Both the position numbers and the translations under genes were made by a program. 64,000 nucleotides of DNA from contig CAJINV010000003.1 of assembly GCA_905178155.1 (NCBI GenBank), positions 1,483,557-1,547,556 of the forward strand. The letters run 5' to 3'. Origin of the DNA: Amoebophrya sp. A120 (Eukaryota > Sar > Dinophyceae > Syndiniales > Amoebophryaceae). This document shows, piece by piece, positions 61,476 through 64,000 of the stretch (the stretch's first letter is position 1; the number at the start of each line of letters is the position of its first letter). The notes below the pieces were generated by a model. That model made no database searches. It was not told where the DNA came from and worked only from the letters and a program-made list of their open reading frames with translations.

Positions 61476-64000
61476 ACGACGGTAGGACTATGACGAACAG
61501 CGGTAAGAACTGTCGTGCGTGGATCCAGTTTTCAGTCTCTCGACCATGAAGATCTTATCTATAGACACTACTTATCAATCCATTTTCAGTCAAATTCTTG
61601 TATCTTCCGAGATATAATGAAAATAATAACGAAAGCAATTTGATGTTCTTTGAAGTACATGTACACTTCATCTTCGTAAAAATCTATGAAACATCCTCAG
61701 CGACCCACTGATTGCGATTACTTTATGGTCCAGCTAGTAGTAGTATCATCTTTCTTTAGAAACCCTCGCATGGCCGAATGACTAGGCGGGTACAACTGGC
61801 AACGGTGACCTCGTCATCGTCCGCTAACAGTAAACAAAGAGCGTTTAACTCCTCCCATCTAACGACAAAGACGAAAGCACTTTACTTAAATGATATATGA
61901 CGACAACTAACTTTTGCGACAGGATATGGATAAAAAAATTGTGTAACGAACAGCACCAGATGTTGTGCCTGCGTGTAGATACTCACGGCACTCTGTACTT
62001 GAGCTTCTTCACTCTTGATGTTACTTCCAGGTTGCGCTCCAGCGACCTGCCTACTTGAGCACTTCGTTCTTGTATCTTCAGTTCTTCTTCGTGCAGCGAC
62101 CCGAGCTGTATGCTCCTATTTTCCAAGATTCGTTCGCGGTCAGTTTTGACACAGACAGCGGATATTATCTTAATCTTCTCGACCGGCGAATTTTTCAGTA
62201 AGCAAATTACAGCGACAAAACGACAATACAACTACAATCTAGCGACCAATTCTTCAATATTAGACGGACCTAAAAAGAGAAAAATTTAGAAAGAGACAAC
62301 ACCTTATTTCATTTACGACCCCTGTGCGACATCGACAACCACAATTCGCAGTATGGAGGTTAGCAACGGAATGCACACGGCAAGTGGTCGCCTGGCTTCG
62401 TGGATCTGTCTTCAATGTTCGAGTCGTAAAAAACTACCGCCCTGTAATAGCAAGATCCTGCTACCGCCACCTGCCGAAAGAGCTGCTCAGGTACTGGAAA
62501 ATGCATGTCGGGATCCAGTTAGTTCATAAAATCGATTTTCACTGGTTTTATTGTTTCTGGATCTCGACGGTTAAGCGTCTCGTCAGAAAGGTTGCATTCC
62601 TCTGTCTTTTTTGCTCGTGGCAGCACCGTGCGACGGATTAGTCAAAGGGAAGTAGTGCTTGCTTTAATTATCAATGTGTTATTTCATCGGTAGTTGGTCT
62701 ATTGCAATAAAGGCGAATTCCATTCGGTGAGGAAGAAAATTCTGTGATATGGTATGTAAGTACTCACTTGCTGCAGCTGCAACATGCCCTTGCCGCGTAC
62801 GAATGAGAATCTGATGCCCGAAAAAAGCACGCGGTAGTAAGCTCAGGAGGAAGTAGGAGCGTTCCACGACCTGGAAAGTGACAGTGGCGTCGGGCAGGAC
62901 AAGCAGACACATTACCGCCCAGCTGTCCACGCAGTACCCGAGATTCCATTCTAGAAGTGTGCTGTTAGAGGCTGTGTAACAATTGGACCCCCTTTCACCA
63001 GGGGGGTAGTGGCCTGCTGGAGACCAACCTCCCCCCCCTTTCGTCGGGAGCCATGCGAAGTAAAAAAAGATCGGGCGCGGTGCGCTTTGAGTTGCTCCCT
63101 GTGTTGCCGGAAGTGAAAAAAATTGCGCGCGCCCGCTGCCGGTAAGCCGAGCAAGTTCGTTTTGTTCATTTTATTTATTGCTGCGCGCGCGTAATGTTGG
63201 CAAAGTTAAACTTTTTGGGGCGCGCTGCTTGCGCCCGTTGCGACTGCATTTACATCAACATCGCGCTGCGTGTGCGTGCCTACTACAGCTGTAAGCGCCG
63301 GCCCTGAAAACGCGCGCGTGCCTCCTCTCCCGCCGCAAGCGTCTCACGGCATGGATGAGGAAAGGAGAGTTCGGGCGCGCTTTGTGTGCCCACCGACTTG
63401 TGAAACCCACCAAGCTGTGAGGGATGCCCGCAGTCAACATACGGGGCACCCACAATCGGTCCGGGGCGACTTCCTGGTCGGAATGCGAAAAAAAGACAGC
63501 TCAGGCGCGCGCCCTCCTATTTCTGCCGGCGCCCCCATGTCGCACGCGACGCGGCGGGTTCGGAGCGCGCCCACAGATAACAAGCAAAAAGCCTCCTTGG
63601 GCCTATTAGTTACGTGCGCCTGTCGTGTGCCTGCTGCCGACCAACCAACTTCCCATCGCGAAGGCGCCACAAAACGAAGGGCCGTCTGGCGTTACGAGGC
63701 GAGACCCCCGGGAGCCCCCCCAGCTCCGCGCCGGGGTGCCAGCTCCCGTCCTCCGCAATTGAACCAACCTGCCCCCCCTCCCCCTTTCGCCTTCGCGAAA
63801 GGGGGCCGAAGTTGCACAGCCTTGTGAAAAATGCAACGAGGCTACTAACTCGCTCGGCGGTCGCTAAGAAGCAGGCACGCGACTGCATTTCTAAACCGAG
63901 TTTGGCTAGTACGGGTACGCAAGATTGCTCCTTCCCACTGACGACACCGTAAATCGGCTCCTTTTTCGTAAACCGACTGACGACCACACTGCGAGCGAGG
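61476..64000. other. Region without a supported gene; composition changes from AT-rich to GC-rich near 62,990
   Basis: 61476-62960 is AT-rich without coding signal. From 62990 the sequence becomes GC-rich with CGCGCG words and open frames on both strands that look compositional. A perfect hairpin CCCCCTTTCGC / GCGAAAGGGGG lies near 63780, and a related CCCCCTTTC word near 62990-63045. Confidence 0.5.

Noticed and set aside
61766-61835. tRNA-like stretch (GCATGGCCGAATGACTAGGC)
   Set aside because: It resembles the 5' half of a Ser/Leu tRNA, but I could not fold an acceptor stem or find a proper T-arm.
63270-63827. 185-codon open frame in the GC-rich right end
   Set aside because: It starts with GTG, is Pro/Ala/Arg-rich, and is matched by open frames of similar length on the other strand.

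Overview
The window looks like nuclear DNA of a protist, most likely a dinoflagellate-lineage alveolate. The closest match I know is the parasitic syndinian Amoebophrya, whose genomes are reported to be gene-dense and full of introner elements with non-canonical boundaries. This assignment is an inference from style: long acidic and Ser/Ala-rich proteins, every confident gene on the + strand, no bacterial signals, canonical GT-AG introns, and a second class of introns that look like small DNA transposons. No spliced leader or rRNA is present to confirm the lineage.

Layout, all on the + strand unless stated. 10-1296: exons of an unrecognised gene or N-terminal region. 1386-3064: type I metacaspase. 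4081-16482: one 4133-residue exon encoding a ZNFX1/Upf1-like SF1 helicase with NF-X1 zinc fingers and a C-terminal NYN/PIN-type nuclease-like domain. About 18.0-19.6 kb: RING-type protein. 20.5-22.8 kb: unknown protein interrupted by a perfect 50-nt palindrome. 23.3-24.9 kb: alpha/beta hydrolase. 25.0-26.8 kb: acyltransferase-3 membrane protein. 27.5-32.3 kb: fatty acid hydroxylase/sterol desaturase family gene split by a 2.9-kb composite inverted-repeat insertion. 33.0-35.6 kb: EF-hand membrane protein. 36.4-40.3 kb: MFS transporter. 41.3-45.9 kb: NEMF/Rqc2 of ribosome-associated quality control. 46.3-47.6 kb: membrane protein with a PB1-like end. 49.1-53.1 kb: PH-domain protein. 53.3-57.9 kb: repeats and broken retroelement-like ORFs. 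58.8-61.5 kb: TPR protein fused to an esterase-like domain that lacks its nucleophile. 61.5-64 kb: no gene I can support.

The most notable system is the introner set. Fifteen insertions (one truncated) belong to several unrelated terminal-inverted-repeat families. Apart from the palindrome, the complete ones start with TA(T), end with (A)TA, and are bounded by a 5-bp direct repeat that matches exactly in eight of the fourteen complete cases. In nearly all cases, removing the element plus one copy of the direct repeat restores the reading frame and, where a known family is involved, its conserved motif (metacaspase, hydroxylase, MFS, NEMF). Ordinary GT-AG introns sit beside them in the same genes. 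Most of the small families also share internal GCATGACA / TGTCATGC words in both orientations.

The genes do not form a single pathway. RNA and translation control is represented twice (helicase-nuclease, NEMF), and membrane or lipid functions several times (acyltransferase, hydroxylase, MFS, PH).
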